This document shows, one piece after another, positions 17,029 through 25,684 of a stretch of DNA of 47,538 nt (positions are counted from its first letter, which is position 1; each line of letters starts with the position of its first letter). This DNA comes from Bin87 sp034421995 (lineage in GTDB: Bacteria > Chloroflexota > Dehalococcoidia > Lucifugimonadales > UBA3495). The stretch spans positions 1-47,538 of the forward strand of contig DAOUJY010000121.1 of NCBI GenBank assembly GCA_034421995.1, given 5' to 3'. The notes below the pieces were generated by a model that worked only from the letters and a program-made list of their open reading frames with translations, did no database searches and had not been told where the DNA came from. The translations under genes and the position numbers were made by a program.

Positions 17029-18630
17029 ATGTTTTTCAACTCCCGCCGTTCCACCGTCCACGCCACTCATGGCATGGTTGCCACCAGCCAGCCGCTGGCG
17101 GCCATGGCCGGCCTGCGCGTCCTCATGGACGGAGGCAACGCTGTGGACGCCGCGGTGGCGACTGCGGCTACGCTCAACGTCGTCGAGCCTATGTCCACCG
17201 GCGTCGGCGGCGACGTGTTCGCCCTCATCTGGAAAGCGACGGATAAAGAGGTTTTGGCCCTCAACGGCAGCGGAAGGGCCCCCATGGCCGCCACCATCGA
17301 AGACCTTCAGGCGAAAGGCCACCGGCGAATGCCGGCCTTCGGCCCTTTGTCCGTCTCAGTCCCCGGCACCGTCCACGGTTGGGAAGTCCTGCTGAAAAGT
17401 GAAGGAACCATGACCCTGGCCGACGCTTTGGCGCCCGCGATTGACTACGCAGAGAACGGATTCCCCGTCAGCGACATCATCGCCTTCCAATGGAAGCAGC
17501 AGGAAGACAAACTGGCCGCGCTGCCGTCGGGCCAGGAAATGCTGGTCAACGGTCGCGCTCCCAGGGAAGGCGACTTGATGCGCCTGCCCACGCTGGCCCG
17601 CACGCTCCGCGCCGTGGCGGAAGGCGGCAGCGAGGCATTCTACACCGGCCCCATCGCCGCCGCGATGGCTGATTTCGTGCAGGAACAGGGCGGCTGGCTG
17701 TCCGAACAAGATCTTGCGGCGCACCGTTCCGATTGGGATGAACCCATCAGTACCGACTATCGGGGCGTAACGTGCTGGGAGTGTCCGCCCAACGGCCAGG
17801 GCATCATCGCGCTGGAAGCGCTGAACATCGTAGAGGGTTTCGACGTCGCCGGCATGGGGCCGCAGAGCGTTGACCGTTATCACCATATGATCGAGGCGAC
17901 GCGCCTGGGATTCGCGGACGCATTCGAGTACCTGGCTGATCCTCGTTGCGCCGAGGTGCCCACCGATGCTTGGCTTTCCAAAGAGTACGCCAGATGGCGA
18001 CGTACTCTGATAGACCCGGAACGCGCCATGCCTACGGCACCCTACGGGAGAATGGTGCCGGGAAGCGATACGGTCTATATCAGCGTGATCGATGGCGCCG
18101 GCAACGCTTGCTCCCTCATCAACAGCGTGTTCGCCAACTTCGGGTCGGGACTGGTGGCGCCGGGCACCGGCATCGTCCTGCACAACCGGGCGTCTCTTTT
18201 CAGCGCAGCGCCCGGACATCCCAACGCCTTGACGGGAGGCAAGAGGCCCTTCCACACCATTATTCCGGCCCTGGCGACGCGGGACGGCGAGTTGTGGCTC
18301 AGCTACGGTGTCATGGGCGGGTTCATGCAGCCTCAGGGTCATCTGCAAGTCATTACCAACATGGTGGACTTCGGAATGGATGCCCAGGACGCGCTGAACG
18401 CCTTGCGCTTCCAGGTTGCCGGTGACGGCGTTTGGCTCGAGGGCGACGTTGATCAGGATGTCGTAACCGGCTTGCACCGCCGCGGCCACCGCGTCAACGT
18501 AATGCACGGCCCCCAGCGCGGCGGCGCCGGCGGCATGGGCGGCGGGCAGATAATCAGCCGCGACCCGGGCAGCGGCGTGCTGAGCGGCGGCAGCGAACCC
18601 CGCAAGGATGGCGCCGCGGTCGGCTGGTGA
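17029..18630 (+). CDS. ggt: Gamma-glutamyltransferase family protein
   Basis: This 533-residue Ntn-hydrolase of the GGT family has the N-terminal NAVDAAVATAATLNVVEPMSTGVGGD block and the self-cleavage/nucleophile Thr at about residue 348 in GSDTVYISVIDGAGNACS. It then has FANFGSGLVAPGTGIVLHNR and GGKRPFHTIIPAL. Family members transfer or hydrolyse gamma-glutamyl groups, or act as acylases on related amides. No signal peptide is visible, so the protein may be cytoplasmic. The GGT name should be read as family-level. Confidence 0.9.
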   Translation: MFFNSRRSTVHATHGMVATSQPLAAMAGLRVLMDGGNAVDAAVATAATLNVVEPMSTGVGGDVFALIWKATDKEVLALNGSGRAPMAATIEDLQAKGHRRMPAFGPLSVSVPGTVHGWEVLLKSEGTMTLADALAPAIDYAENGFPVSDIIAFQWKQQEDKLAALPSGQEMLVNGRAPREGDLMRLPTLARTLRAVAEGGSEAFYTGPIAAAMADFVQEQGGWLSEQDLAAHRSDWDEPISTDYRGVTCWECPPNGQGIIALEALNIVEGFDVAGMGPQSVDRYHHMIEATRLGFADAFEYLADPRCAEVPTDAWLSKEYARWRRTLIDPERAMPTAPYGRMVPGSDTVYISVIDGAGNACSLINSVFANFGSGLVAPGTGIVLHNRASLFSAAPGHPNALTGGKRPFHTIIPALATRDGELWLSYGVMGGFMQPQGHLQVITNMVDFGMDAQDALNALRFQVAGDGVWLEGDVDQDVVTGLHRRGHRVNVMHGPQRGGAGGMGGGQIISRDPGSGVLSGGSEPRKDGAAVGW

Positions 18631-19014
18631 TTACTTCGACAGCCAGCGTCGAAAACGCTGCCAGCCGGTCTGCGGCTCAGATTCCACCGGCCGGCCGCGC
18701 CAGTATTGCCGTTGCTGGGAACCCAACCTCTGATAGAACATCCACGCCACGGCCGCCACCATGATCGCCATGCCGGCCATCGAAAGCCAGACGAAATGCG
18801 CCACCAGCAGGCCGATCAGAGCCACCGCGGCCCCGACCACCGCCAATTTGGTGGGAGAAATCAACCTCCCCCGTTGCTTGGGGCGGGGCGCGAAAGGAGA
18901 TGGTTGGTCGTCCAGCGGCGGCGTTGTGTTCGCCGGCGTTGTATCCGGAGCGTCGGTTTCAGATTCCAGCTCGCTCAGCAGTTGCTCGATTTCCTGTTCG
19001 TAGCGTTCTTTCAT
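18631..19014 (-). CDS. Two-helix membrane protein with acidic cytoplasmic head
   Basis: From ATG 19014 the 127-residue product has an acidic coil (KERYEQEIEQLLSELESE), a Pro/Thr-rich linker, then two membrane helices (LAVVGAAVALIGLLVAHFVW and AGMAIMVAAVAWMFY) and a basic tail with WRGRP and RFRRWLSK. I recognise no named function. It lies divergent from rpmH and convergent with ggt, sharing no bases with either. A good promoter precedes it. Confidence 0.75.
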   Translation of the reverse strand: MKERYEQEIEQLLSELESETDAPDTTPANTTPPLDDQPSPFAPRPKQRGRLISPTKLAVVGAAVALIGLLVAHFVWLSMAGMAIMVAAVAWMFYQRLGSQQRQYWRGRPVESEPQTGWQRFRRWLSK

Positions 19015-19061
19015 CGTCGCACTACCCGTGAGAAAGAGCCTCAATCGTCAATCTTGCAGCG

Positions 19062-19090
19062 ATTATAACCCGACGAAGGACTTAACGTAA
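19062..19090 (-). promoter_or_regulatory. Promoter of the two-helix membrane protein
   Basis: On the minus strand TTACGT (19090-19085) and TATAAT (19067-19062) are 17 bases apart. Confidence 0.6.
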
Positions 19091-19113
19091 CCGTCCGGAA
19101 TGGCCGGGATTTC

Positions 19114-19142
19114 TTGACGCAAATAGGGTTTGGCAGTACCAT
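19114..19142 (+). promoter_or_regulatory. Promoter of the rpmH-rnpA-yidD cluster
   Basis: TTGACG at 19114-19119 is 17 bases from TACCAT at 19137-19142. Transcription would begin near 19149, about 16 bases before rpmH. Confidence 0.6.
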
Positions 19143-19164
19143 AATTCGCCATCGGAGTTACACA

Positions 19165-19302
19165 ATGCCGAAACGCACTTATCAGCCCAAAAAGCGCCGC
19201 CGTGCCCGGGTGCATGGCTTTCGCTCTCGTTCCCGCACCTCCGATGGTCGCGCGGTTTTGCGCCGTCGCCGGTTCAAGGGCCGGCATCGGCTGGCCGTCT
19301 GA
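19165..19302 (+). CDS. rpmH: Ribosomal protein bL34
   Basis: The 45-residue, highly basic protein begins MPKRTYQPKKRRRARVHGFR and contains the family pattern of Arg/Lys clusters followed by GRAVLRRRRFKGRHRLAV. It is a component of the large ribosomal subunit. GGAG lies shortly upstream of ATG 19165. It heads the conserved rpmH-rnpA-yidD-yidC-jag order that is often near the replication origin; dnaA and dnaN are not in this window. Confidence 0.97.
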   Translation: MPKRTYQPKKRRRARVHGFRSRSRTSDGRAVLRRRRFKGRHRLAV

Positions 19303-19354
19303 GCCCTTGGCGCGTGTCAATTCGCAAGGCGCCATAGAGGGCTACGTGTGTGTG

Positions 19355-19732
19355 ATGCAGAAACGTCACCGGCTCGGCAGTCAAAAGCGAATTTCCGAAA
19401 TTCATCGCCAGGGGCGAAGCGCGGCCAACCGCCTGCTGGTGGTCCGCCTGTTGCCCAACGATCTCGACCACAATCGATATTGTTTCGTGGTCAGCAAGCG
19501 GGTCGGCAAAGCCGTGGTGCGAAACAAAGTGAAACGCCGGTTGCGCGAGACGATCCGCAATGCCGACCCGGTCCCCGGATGGGATACCATCCTCATCGCC
19601 CGACGTGGAGCCGGCGAAGCCGATTTCAATCAACTGCGAATGGCCACCCATAATCTGATACGGCGGACCCCGTTGGGTGGGCCTCGCGCTGATGCTTCCC
19701 GGAAACCTGGCCACCCGGACGGTACCGAATGA
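19355..19732 (+). CDS. rnpA: Ribonuclease P protein component
   Basis: A 125-residue basic protein with the family core RYCFVVSKRVGKAVVRNKVKRRLRE. With the RNA subunit (not in this window) it matures tRNA 5' ends. Start choice is open: ATG 19355 begins at QKRHRLGSQ as in relatives, but in-frame GTG 19346 is better spaced from GAGGG. The C-terminal tail is about 15 residues longer than usual. Its stop overlaps the start of yidD by four bases. Confidence 0.94.
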   Translation: MQKRHRLGSQKRISEIHRQGRSAANRLLVVRLLPNDLDHNRYCFVVSKRVGKAVVRNKVKRRLRETIRNADPVPGWDTILIARRGAGEADFNQLRMATHNLIRRTPLGGPRADASRKPGHPDGTE

Positions 19733-19938
19733 GACGCCTAGCCATCGGCTCAATCCGTCTGTACCAGCTGGTATTGTCCCCTTATTGGCCGGGGCTGTGT
19801 CGCTACCAACCCAGCTGCTCGCAGTACACCGTCGATGCCATAAACCGTTACGGGTTCGTCAGAGGAAGTTGGCTCGGGTTCCGCCGCATCCTGCGCTGCC
19901 GGCCCCTGGGTGGAGCGGGATACGACCCGGTTACTTGA
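19729..19938 (+). CDS. yidD: Membrane protein insertion efficiency factor YidD
   Basis: The 69-residue protein carries the YidD family core LYQLVLSPYWPGLCRYQPSCSQY with its two conserved cysteines and ends with GFRRILRCRPLGGAGYDPV. It assists YidC-dependent membrane protein insertion. The ATGA overlap with rnpA indicates coupled translation. Confidence 0.96.
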   Translation: MRRLAIGSIRLYQLVLSPYWPGLCRYQPSCSQYTVDAINRYGFVRGSWLGFRRILRCRPLGGAGYDPVT

Positions 19939-19947
19939 TCTTTGAAT

Positions 19948-21192
19948 ATGTCATACCTTTTCCCGCCCTCCCGCAACCTCGCGGTCAAACCGTGCCATCG
20001 AAACACCCCCTCGCTTTGGCGATTTTCGGCGCTTCTGGCGCTGGCTGGGCTTTTGTGTCTGGCCGCCACCGGATGCGCGCGCGACTTAGGGGCATCGACC
20101 CGCGGTTGGGGTTCGGTGGCCGCTGCCAACGACGTAGTGTACGCGACGACGTTGCAAGGCCAGGTGTATGCCTTGAACGACCTGGGGCCTGACGGCGTCA
20201 GCACCCGCTGGATCTCAACACTCGGCGCGGAACGCGGGTTCCACGGAGCCTATAACCCTCCCACCGTAGGTCGTTATCTTTACATCGCCGGCATTGACGG
20301 TTTCCTGTACGCTTTTCAACCGCCCGCTGCCGGTGGCCCGGTAGAGGTAGCCTGGCGCAAGCCCAACATAGAGGCCGAGGACATGACGCCGTTGGTGGGA
20401 AGTCCTGGGCTGGACGAAGCCGGCGGTATCGTTGCGGTAGGTTCTGAAGACGGCGGCCTGTACGCTTACAACGCTCTGACCGGAGAAGAGTTGCGCTGGT
20501 CACCTTTTCGGACCGAGCCGAGCGGCGAGATCTGGTCCACCCCGGTTCTCCGCAACGGAGTGGCCTACTTCGGTTCGCAAAACGGAACCGTTTACGCGGT
20601 GGACCTTACCACCGGCGCGGAAAAATGGCGGTATGAAACCGGTGGCGCCATCGTCGCCACGCCGCTGATCTTCAACAATTTGTTGATCGTTGGCTCCTTC
20701 GACCGGCAGCTTTACGCTCTGGGCCTCAATGACGGCCAACCCCGCTGGCAACACGAAGCCGCCAACTGGTGGTGGGCAACCCCGGTGGCATCCGAGCGTG
20801 CCATTTTCGCCCCGTCCATGGATGGAAGGGTGTACGCCCTCGATGCCAACGGAACGCTGCTCTGGGCCTACGATGTGGGCGCGCCCATTGTTGCAAACCC
20901 TATACTCCTTGAACGGGGTCTGGTGGTGGGCACGGTGGAGGGCAAGTTGGCAGTGCTTCGCGCCTCCGTATCGGACCACGGCCCAGCGCAGGAGATTGCG
21001 TCCCTGACCGTGGGCGACGCCGAAATCAAAGCGCCGCTGGTCGTAGCGACCAGTCTGTCCGCCGGGATTACCGATCCACCCGATTCGGTGTACATCGGGT
21101 CCGACGACGGCAAGGTCCGCCGGGTTCAGGTGCGGTCCGGCATCAATATCATGTGGTGCTACGACACCAGCGAAAACACTCGGTGCAACTAG
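19948..21192 (+). CDS. PQQ-like beta-propeller lipoprotein in the yidC cluster
   Basis: An N-terminal hydrophobic segment ends in the lipobox-like LAATGC, so the mature protein is probably a lipoprotein starting at the Cys. The rest is a series of PQQ/BamB-like propeller blades, seen as repeated GxVYAxxxxTGxxxW patterns: NGTVYAVDLTTGAEKWRYETG, DRQLYALGLNDGQPRWQHE, DGRVYALDANGTLLWAYDVG. Its place between yidD and yidC suggests a role in envelope protein insertion or assembly, by analogy to BamB; that is inference. ATG 19948 preferred over TTG 19942. Confidence 0.85.
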   Translation: MSYLFPPSRNLAVKPCHRNTPSLWRFSALLALAGLLCLAATGCARDLGASTRGWGSVAAANDVVYATTLQGQVYALNDLGPDGVSTRWISTLGAERGFHGAYNPPTVGRYLYIAGIDGFLYAFQPPAAGGPVEVAWRKPNIEAEDMTPLVGSPGLDEAGGIVAVGSEDGGLYAYNALTGEELRWSPFRTEPSGEIWSTPVLRNGVAYFGSQNGTVYAVDLTTGAEKWRYETGGAIVATPLIFNNLLIVGSFDRQLYALGLNDGQPRWQHEAANWWWATPVASERAIFAPSMDGRVYALDANGTLLWAYDVGAPIVANPILLERGLVVGTVEGKLAVLRASVSDHGPAQEIASLTVGDAEIKAPLVVATSLSAGITDPPDSVYIGSDDGKVRRVQVRSGINIMWCYDTSENTRCN

Positions 21193-22121
21193 TGGAATTC
21201 TTCTCCATATTCGTTCTGCTGTGGAACGAGATCATCATCCGGCCCATGCTCAACACCCTGCTGGTGTTGTACGTGATCTGCCTCTCGCAGATGGGCGTGG
21301 CTATCATCGTCTTCACAGTGCTGGTTCGGGTGGTCACCATCCCGTTGACGGTGCGCCAACTGCGCCAGATGCGCGCCATGACCGCGTTGCAACCCCGTGT
21401 GCGCGAGATCCAGGAGCGTTACGCCGGCGATCGGCAGCGCACGTCCCAGGAAACCATGCGGCTTTATCGGGAAAGCGGGGTCAATCCCATCGGGTGCCTG
21501 GGGCCGTTGATTGTCCAAATGCCCATCCTGATCGGCCTGTTCCGCGTCCTCATCCTGACCCTGTTCAACAATCCCGAAGACTTGGTGAGACTGTCGGACA
21601 AGCTGTATTCATGGATCACCTTCGTACCCATCCATGCTGCTGTACCGGTCAACAACGGCTTCTTGTGGCTGGACTTGAGCCAGCCCGATCCGTCCCCCAT
21701 CGTTATGCCCATCCTGGTGGCAGTCACCACCTGGGTGCAGCAGAAAATGACCCAGATGCCGTCACCCGATCCCCGTCAGCAGTCCAGTCAAACGATGATG
21801 CTGTGGATGATGCCCATTTTCCTGGGGGCATTCTCCCTGGGTTGGCCCAGTGGATTGCCCCTCTACTGGGTGGTCTCCAATCTCATCGGCATCGGTATCC
21901 AGTACTTTATCACCGGTTGGGGGCCGTTGTTCCCGCTGTTCCCGCGTCGTGGCGAGGACACCGAACAAGTCGCGCCGGTGACGCCGGCTCCCGAATCGCA
22001 GGAGAATAGACCCGATGGATCAGATAGTGCAAACCGGGAGAACCGTAGAAGAGGCCGAAGAACTGGCGCTCGCAGCTCTAGGCGCCGACCGCAGCGAGGT
22101 CGAGGTCGAAATACTAAATAG
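21192..22121 (+). CDS. yidC: Membrane protein insertase YidC/Oxa1 family
   Basis: The insertase core shows VLVRVVTIPLTVRQLRQMRAM, a coiled-coil cytoplasmic hairpin (QPRVREIQERYAGDRQRTSQ), GVNPIGCLGPLIVQMPILIGL and the late helices MPIFLGAFSLGWPSGLPLYW. It is the short form without the large periplasmic domain. GTG 21192 overlaps the stop of the upstream gene (TAGTG); GTG 21183 is an alternative. The C-terminal tail is strongly basic (NRRRGRRTGARSSRRRPQRG), suited to ribosome contact, and is encoded in a stretch that also encodes the start of jag. Confidence 0.94.
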   Translation: MEFFSIFVLLWNEIIIRPMLNTLLVLYVICLSQMGVAIIVFTVLVRVVTIPLTVRQLRQMRAMTALQPRVREIQERYAGDRQRTSQETMRLYRESGVNPIGCLGPLIVQMPILIGLFRVLILTLFNNPEDLVRLSDKLYSWITFVPIHAAVPVNNGFLWLDLSQPDPSPIVMPILVAVTTWVQQKMTQMPSPDPRQQSSQTMMLWMMPIFLGAFSLGWPSGLPLYWVVSNLIGIGIQYFITGWGPLFPLFPRRGEDTEQVAPVTPAPESQENRPDGSDSANRENRRRGRRTGARSSRRRPQRGRGRNTK

Positions 22122-22776
22122 GGGCCGTCAGGGTTTCCTTGGGATCGGCGGGGAGCTGGCCGAGGTTCGCGTCACCCGGCTTGCCGGCGCCTCACCCGAA
22201 GACGACACTGACGCTGACTACGACTATGATGCCTACGACGCCGAGGACGAGCCCGAAACGGAAACCCGGGTTAGCGACGCTCAACCTGAAACGGCGCCCC
22301 GCCCGACTGCGGAAACACCGGCCGGTCTCGCAATCCAATCAGTCGAGCGTATCCTGAACATCGTCGGGGCGGAAGTTGACGTTAACCTCCGCTCCGAGCA
22401 CGATGAACTGGCCGGCGGGCCGATCATCGACATTCATGGCCCCGATTCCGGGCTGCTCATCGGGCGTAGAGGCAACACCCTGCAATCCTTGCAGTTTATC
22501 GTCCAGAGCATCGTGCGCCAGCAGTTCGATCAGGACATCCGGGTCGCGCTGGATGTTGAACAATATCGGAGCCGCCGGGAGGACTCCCTCCGGGAAATGG
22601 CTGACCGGGTCGCCAATCGCGTCGCCCAAACCGGCCGCAGCATCACTCTGGAGCCCATGACCCCATCGGATCGCCGGGTAATACATCTCTATTTGGGAGA
22701 ACGAGACGGCATCCGTACCGAAAGTGTTGGCTACGGCGAGGGCCGCAAGGTCCAGATCATCCCCGAACGCGACTGA
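22015..22776 (+). CDS. jag: Jag/KhpB RNA-binding protein
   Basis: The 253-residue protein has a Jag-N domain (TVEEAEELALAALG, RQGFLGIGGELAEVRV), an acidic linker at about 65-105, a KH domain with GLLIGRRGNTLQSLQFIVQ, and a C-terminal R3H domain with EPMTPSDRRVIHLYL. Such proteins bind RNA and affect cell elongation. Its first 107 bases overlap the end of yidC in another frame, far more than the usual few bases. Confidence 0.93.
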   Translation: MDQIVQTGRTVEEAEELALAALGADRSEVEVEILNRGRQGFLGIGGELAEVRVTRLAGASPEDDTDADYDYDAYDAEDEPETETRVSDAQPETAPRPTAETPAGLAIQSVERILNIVGAEVDVNLRSEHDELAGGPIIDIHGPDSGLLIGRRGNTLQSLQFIVQSIVRQQFDQDIRVALDVEQYRSRREDSLREMADRVANRVAQTGRSITLEPMTPSDRRVIHLYLGERDGIRTESVGYGEGRKVQIIPERD

Positions 22777-22832
22777 ATGCCTGGCGCGCTATGCCACCGT
22801 GCGTTACGGCCGGCAAATCGCTGCTTTTGCCG

Positions 22833-22861
22833 TTGACCTGGTTAGGGCCGCCACATAGAAT
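22833..22861 (+). promoter_or_regulatory. Promoter of purF giving a near-leaderless transcript
   Basis: TTGACC (22833-22838) and TAGAAT (22856-22861) are 17 bases apart. The -10 box ends six bases before the purF ATG at 22868, so transcription should start at or within a base or two of the start codon. Confidence 0.65.
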
Positions 22862-22867
22862 GCGACC

Positions 22868-24316
22868 ATGACTTGGTGCATTATCAATGGATCGCAATCC
22901 GATGCCTTCGACCACCCGCGCGAGGAGTGTGGGATAGTCGGCATATACCGGGAGCGCAGCCACAGCGCATCCTTGGCAGCAGTGGGGTTGTTTGCCCTGC
23001 AGCACCGCGGCCAGGAGTCGGCGGGCGTGGCGGCGGTGGACGCGGGAAAGATACAGGTCCACACCGGGATGGGCTTGGTGTCGGAAGCCTTTCACGATGG
23101 CGACATTGACCGCCTCACCGGGGAAATGGCCATCGGGCACACCCGCTATTCCACCACTGGATCCAGCCGACATTCCAACGCGCAGCCGCTGCTGGTCAGT
23201 GGACTTAACGGTCAGCTGGCCGTGGCCCACAATGGGAACATCATCAACTCGCTACAGTTGCGTGAACTGCTGGAGACGCGCTGGGGATGCCATTTCGAGA
23301 CGAGTACCGACAGTGAGGCCATAGCGCATCTCCTCGTCAATGCGCCCGGCGTAACTTGGACCGATCGCATTTTCTACAGCATGCGCCTCATGCAGGGAGC
23401 GTTTTCCCTGGCGTTGTTGACTCCCGATGTCGTCATCGCGGCCCGTGACCCGCTGGGCATTCGACCGTTGTGCCTGGGCCGCCTGCCGGACGGTTGGGTG
23501 GCCGCCTCTGAAACCTGCGCCCTGGACCATATGCAGGCCGAGTTCGTGCGCGAACTGGAACCCGGCGAGGTGGTGGTGATGGATGGGGACGGTGTTCACT
23601 CCAAGATTTACGAAGGCGCCTCCGGTCGCAATCGGGCTCTGTGCGTTTTCGAATGGATCTATTTCGCCCGACCGGACAGTGTGATGGACGACCGGTTGAT
23701 GCACCAGGTCCGTGAGGAAATGGGCGCCCAACTCGCTCGCGAGTACCCCGCTGAAGCCGACTTGGTGATCGGCATTCCGGATTCTTCTACTTCCGCCGCC
23801 GTGGGCTACTCTCGGGAATCCGGCATTCCTTTCGCCAACGGACTGGTGCGAAACCGTTACGTCGGGCGCACCTTCATCGAACCGGAGCAGGAGCGTCGCG
23901 ACCGTGGTGTGCGGCAAAAATTCAATCCCATGCCGGCGGTGCTCCGCGGCAAGCGTCTGGTGGTGGTTGACGACAGCATCGTGCGCGGCACCACGACGCC
24001 TCACGTGGTGGAGCTGTTGCGTCGGGCCGGCGCTGCCGAGATCCACCTGCGTGTGTGCGCGCCTCCCATCAAGCATCCTTGCTACCTGGGCGTGGACATG
24101 GCGACCCGTCAGGAGTTGATCGCCGCTAACAAGACCATTCCCGAAATTCGCGACGCGACCGGAGCGGATACTTTGGGCTATCTCAGCGTGGGGGGATTAA
24201 TGGGATTGGTGCGAGGTAAGCAGGGCGGGTTCTGCGACGCTTGTTTCACGGGTAACTATCCGGTTCCGGTGCAGTTGGAATTGACCAAGCAGGCGTTGGA
24301 ACCGACTACGGCGTGA
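22868..24316 (+). CDS. purF: Amidophosphoribosyltransferase PurF
   Basis: The N-terminal glutaminase begins after a 20-residue propeptide at Cys21 in EECGIVGIY, with LQHRGQESAGV, GHTRYSTTG and AHNGNIINS. The PRPP-binding loop is LVVVDDSIVRGTTT. Iron-sulfur ligands of the Bacillus-type enzyme are seen in CVFEW, HPCYLG and CDAC. It commits PRPP to purine synthesis by making phosphoribosylamine. There is no evident ribosome site, in line with a leaderless start. purM follows with a GTGA overlap. Confidence 0.97.
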   Translation: MTWCIINGSQSDAFDHPREECGIVGIYRERSHSASLAAVGLFALQHRGQESAGVAAVDAGKIQVHTGMGLVSEAFHDGDIDRLTGEMAIGHTRYSTTGSSRHSNAQPLLVSGLNGQLAVAHNGNIINSLQLRELLETRWGCHFETSTDSEAIAHLLVNAPGVTWTDRIFYSMRLMQGAFSLALLTPDVVIAARDPLGIRPLCLGRLPDGWVAASETCALDHMQAEFVRELEPGEVVVMDGDGVHSKIYEGASGRNRALCVFEWIYFARPDSVMDDRLMHQVREEMGAQLAREYPAEADLVIGIPDSSTSAAVGYSRESGIPFANGLVRNRYVGRTFIEPEQERRDRGVRQKFNPMPAVLRGKRLVVVDDSIVRGTTTPHVVELLRRAGAAEIHLRVCAPPIKHPCYLGVDMATRQELIAANKTIPEIRDATGADTLGYLSVGGLMGLVRGKQGGFCDACFTGNYPVPVQLELTKQALEPTTA

Positions 24317-25368
24317 CGACGGCGGGAGAACCACGCTTGGCTGACCCCAGTTTGTCCTCGTATGAAGCCGCCGGTGTTTCCCTGGAGGCCATGGACGGCC
24401 TGAAGGATCGCATCAGGGCCTTCGCCGCCATGACCCACGGACCGGAGGTCCTGGACGCTAGCGGTGGTTTTGCCGGGCTGTTCGCATTATCCGGCTACAA
24501 CGACCCGGTTCTTGTGGCCAGCGCCGACGGAGTCGGCACCAAGCTCAAGATCGCCGCTCAACTGGGCCATTTCGAAGGCGTCGGCCAGGACCTCGTCACG
24601 CTCAACGTCAACGACATACTGACCAAAGGCGCTCGCCCCCTGTTCTTTCTTGACTATGTTTCCTTCAGCGCACTTGACGAGCACCGGCTGGAAATGCTGA
24701 TGCGGGGCATCGCCTGGGGTTGCCGGGAGGCCGGATGCGCCCTCATCGGCGGCGAAACGGCCCAACTGCCGGGAGTGTACTCTGAAACCGACTTCGACCT
24801 GGCCGGCTTCGTGGTCGGGGTGGCCGAGCGCAACCTCCTGTTGGGCTCCAACCACGTCATCCCCGGCGACCGTCTGATTGGAATACCATCCAGCGGGGTG
24901 CATACCAACGGATTTTCGTTGGTCCGAAAGGTATTCAACCTCGACGACGACCCGGCGGCGTTGTTCCGCCCCTGGCCCGGTTTGGCGCGCAACCTGGGCG
25001 ACGAGTTGATGGTGCGCCACCGAGCATATCACCCGCTTCTCACCCCGTATCTCACTCACGTCAAGGCACTCAGTCACATCACCGGCGGCGGGCTGCCCGG
25101 CAAGATGCCGGCTTCTCTGCCGGACAACGCCACCGCCGAGTTCCGCGTAGGTTCATGGCCCGTCCCGCCAGTATTTGACGCTATCCAGCGAGCGGGTGAC
25201 ATCGACGACGCTGAGATGTATCGCGTGTTCAACATGGGCCTGGGCATAGTCGCCGTTTGCGACGACGCCGGCGCGCGGGCGTTGCTGGAAGGTATTCCTG
25301 ACGCCGTAGAAGTCGGCTGCATTGTGGAACGCGAAGGTAATTCACAGACTAACCTCACCGCGATTTAG
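24313..25368 (+). CDS. purM: Phosphoribosylformylglycinamidine cyclo-ligase PurM
   Basis: This 351-residue AIR synthetase has ASADGVGTKLKIA, LVTLNVNDILTKGARPLFFLDY, GCALIGGETAQLPGVY and HITGGGLPGKMPASLP, all typical of PurM. It makes aminoimidazole ribotide using ATP. GTG 24313 overlaps the purF stop by four bases. A small Gly/His-rich gene and purH follow. Confidence 0.97.
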   Translation: MTTAGEPRLADPSLSSYEAAGVSLEAMDGLKDRIRAFAAMTHGPEVLDASGGFAGLFALSGYNDPVLVASADGVGTKLKIAAQLGHFEGVGQDLVTLNVNDILTKGARPLFFLDYVSFSALDEHRLEMLMRGIAWGCREAGCALIGGETAQLPGVYSETDFDLAGFVVGVAERNLLLGSNHVIPGDRLIGIPSSGVHTNGFSLVRKVFNLDDDPAALFRPWPGLARNLGDELMVRHRAYHPLLTPYLTHVKALSHITGGGLPGKMPASLPDNATAEFRVGSWPVPPVFDAIQRAGDIDDAEMYRVFNMGLGIVAVCDDAGARALLEGIPDAVEVGCIVEREGNSQTNLTAI

Positions 25369-25393
25369 CGCCACCACAGGGAGGAACCGCATC

Positions 25394-25645
25394 ATGGGTA
25401 TGAAGAAACTGTTCCGTCGCCGCGGCGCCGGCGCGCATCCTGACGCTGTTGACGTTCCCGCCGGGATGAGACCCTGGTGGGCCTGGGGTCCGCTGGGACT
25501 CGTTTGGTTCGGCGGCCACCACACCGGTTCGAACATCGATGCCGGCCACCTGCCCCATCACGGCGACGCGGGCAACTTCCATCATCCCGGGGATCATGGC
25601 GGTGGATTTGGCGGGGTTGACGGAGGCGGCGGGGGTGGCTTCTAA
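25394..25645 (+). CDS. Gly/His-rich small protein within the pur operon
   Basis: The 83-residue product starts with a basic KKLFRRRGAG head, has one aromatic stretch (MRPWWAWGPLGLVWFGGHH) and ends in a His-Asp-Gly-rich tail (GHLPHHGDAGNFHHPGDHGG, then a Gly run ending in Phe). GAGG precedes ATG 25394 by nine bases. I recognise no family. The clustered His residues could bind metal. It sits 25 bases after purM and 39 before purH, so it is probably co-transcribed. Confidence 0.6.
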   Translation: MGMKKLFRRRGAGAHPDAVDVPAGMRPWWAWGPLGLVWFGGHHTGSNIDAGHLPHHGDAGNFHHPGDHGGGFGGVDGGGGGGF

Positions 25646-25684
25646 CAACCCGGTAGAAAACTCAAAAGGAGAAATCCAGCGATC

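Noticed and set aside
22015..22121. The yidC-jag overlap as an assembly error
   Set aside because: Both frames read cleanly, the Jag-N residues in the overlap are family-conserved, and the YidC tail is of the expected basic type.
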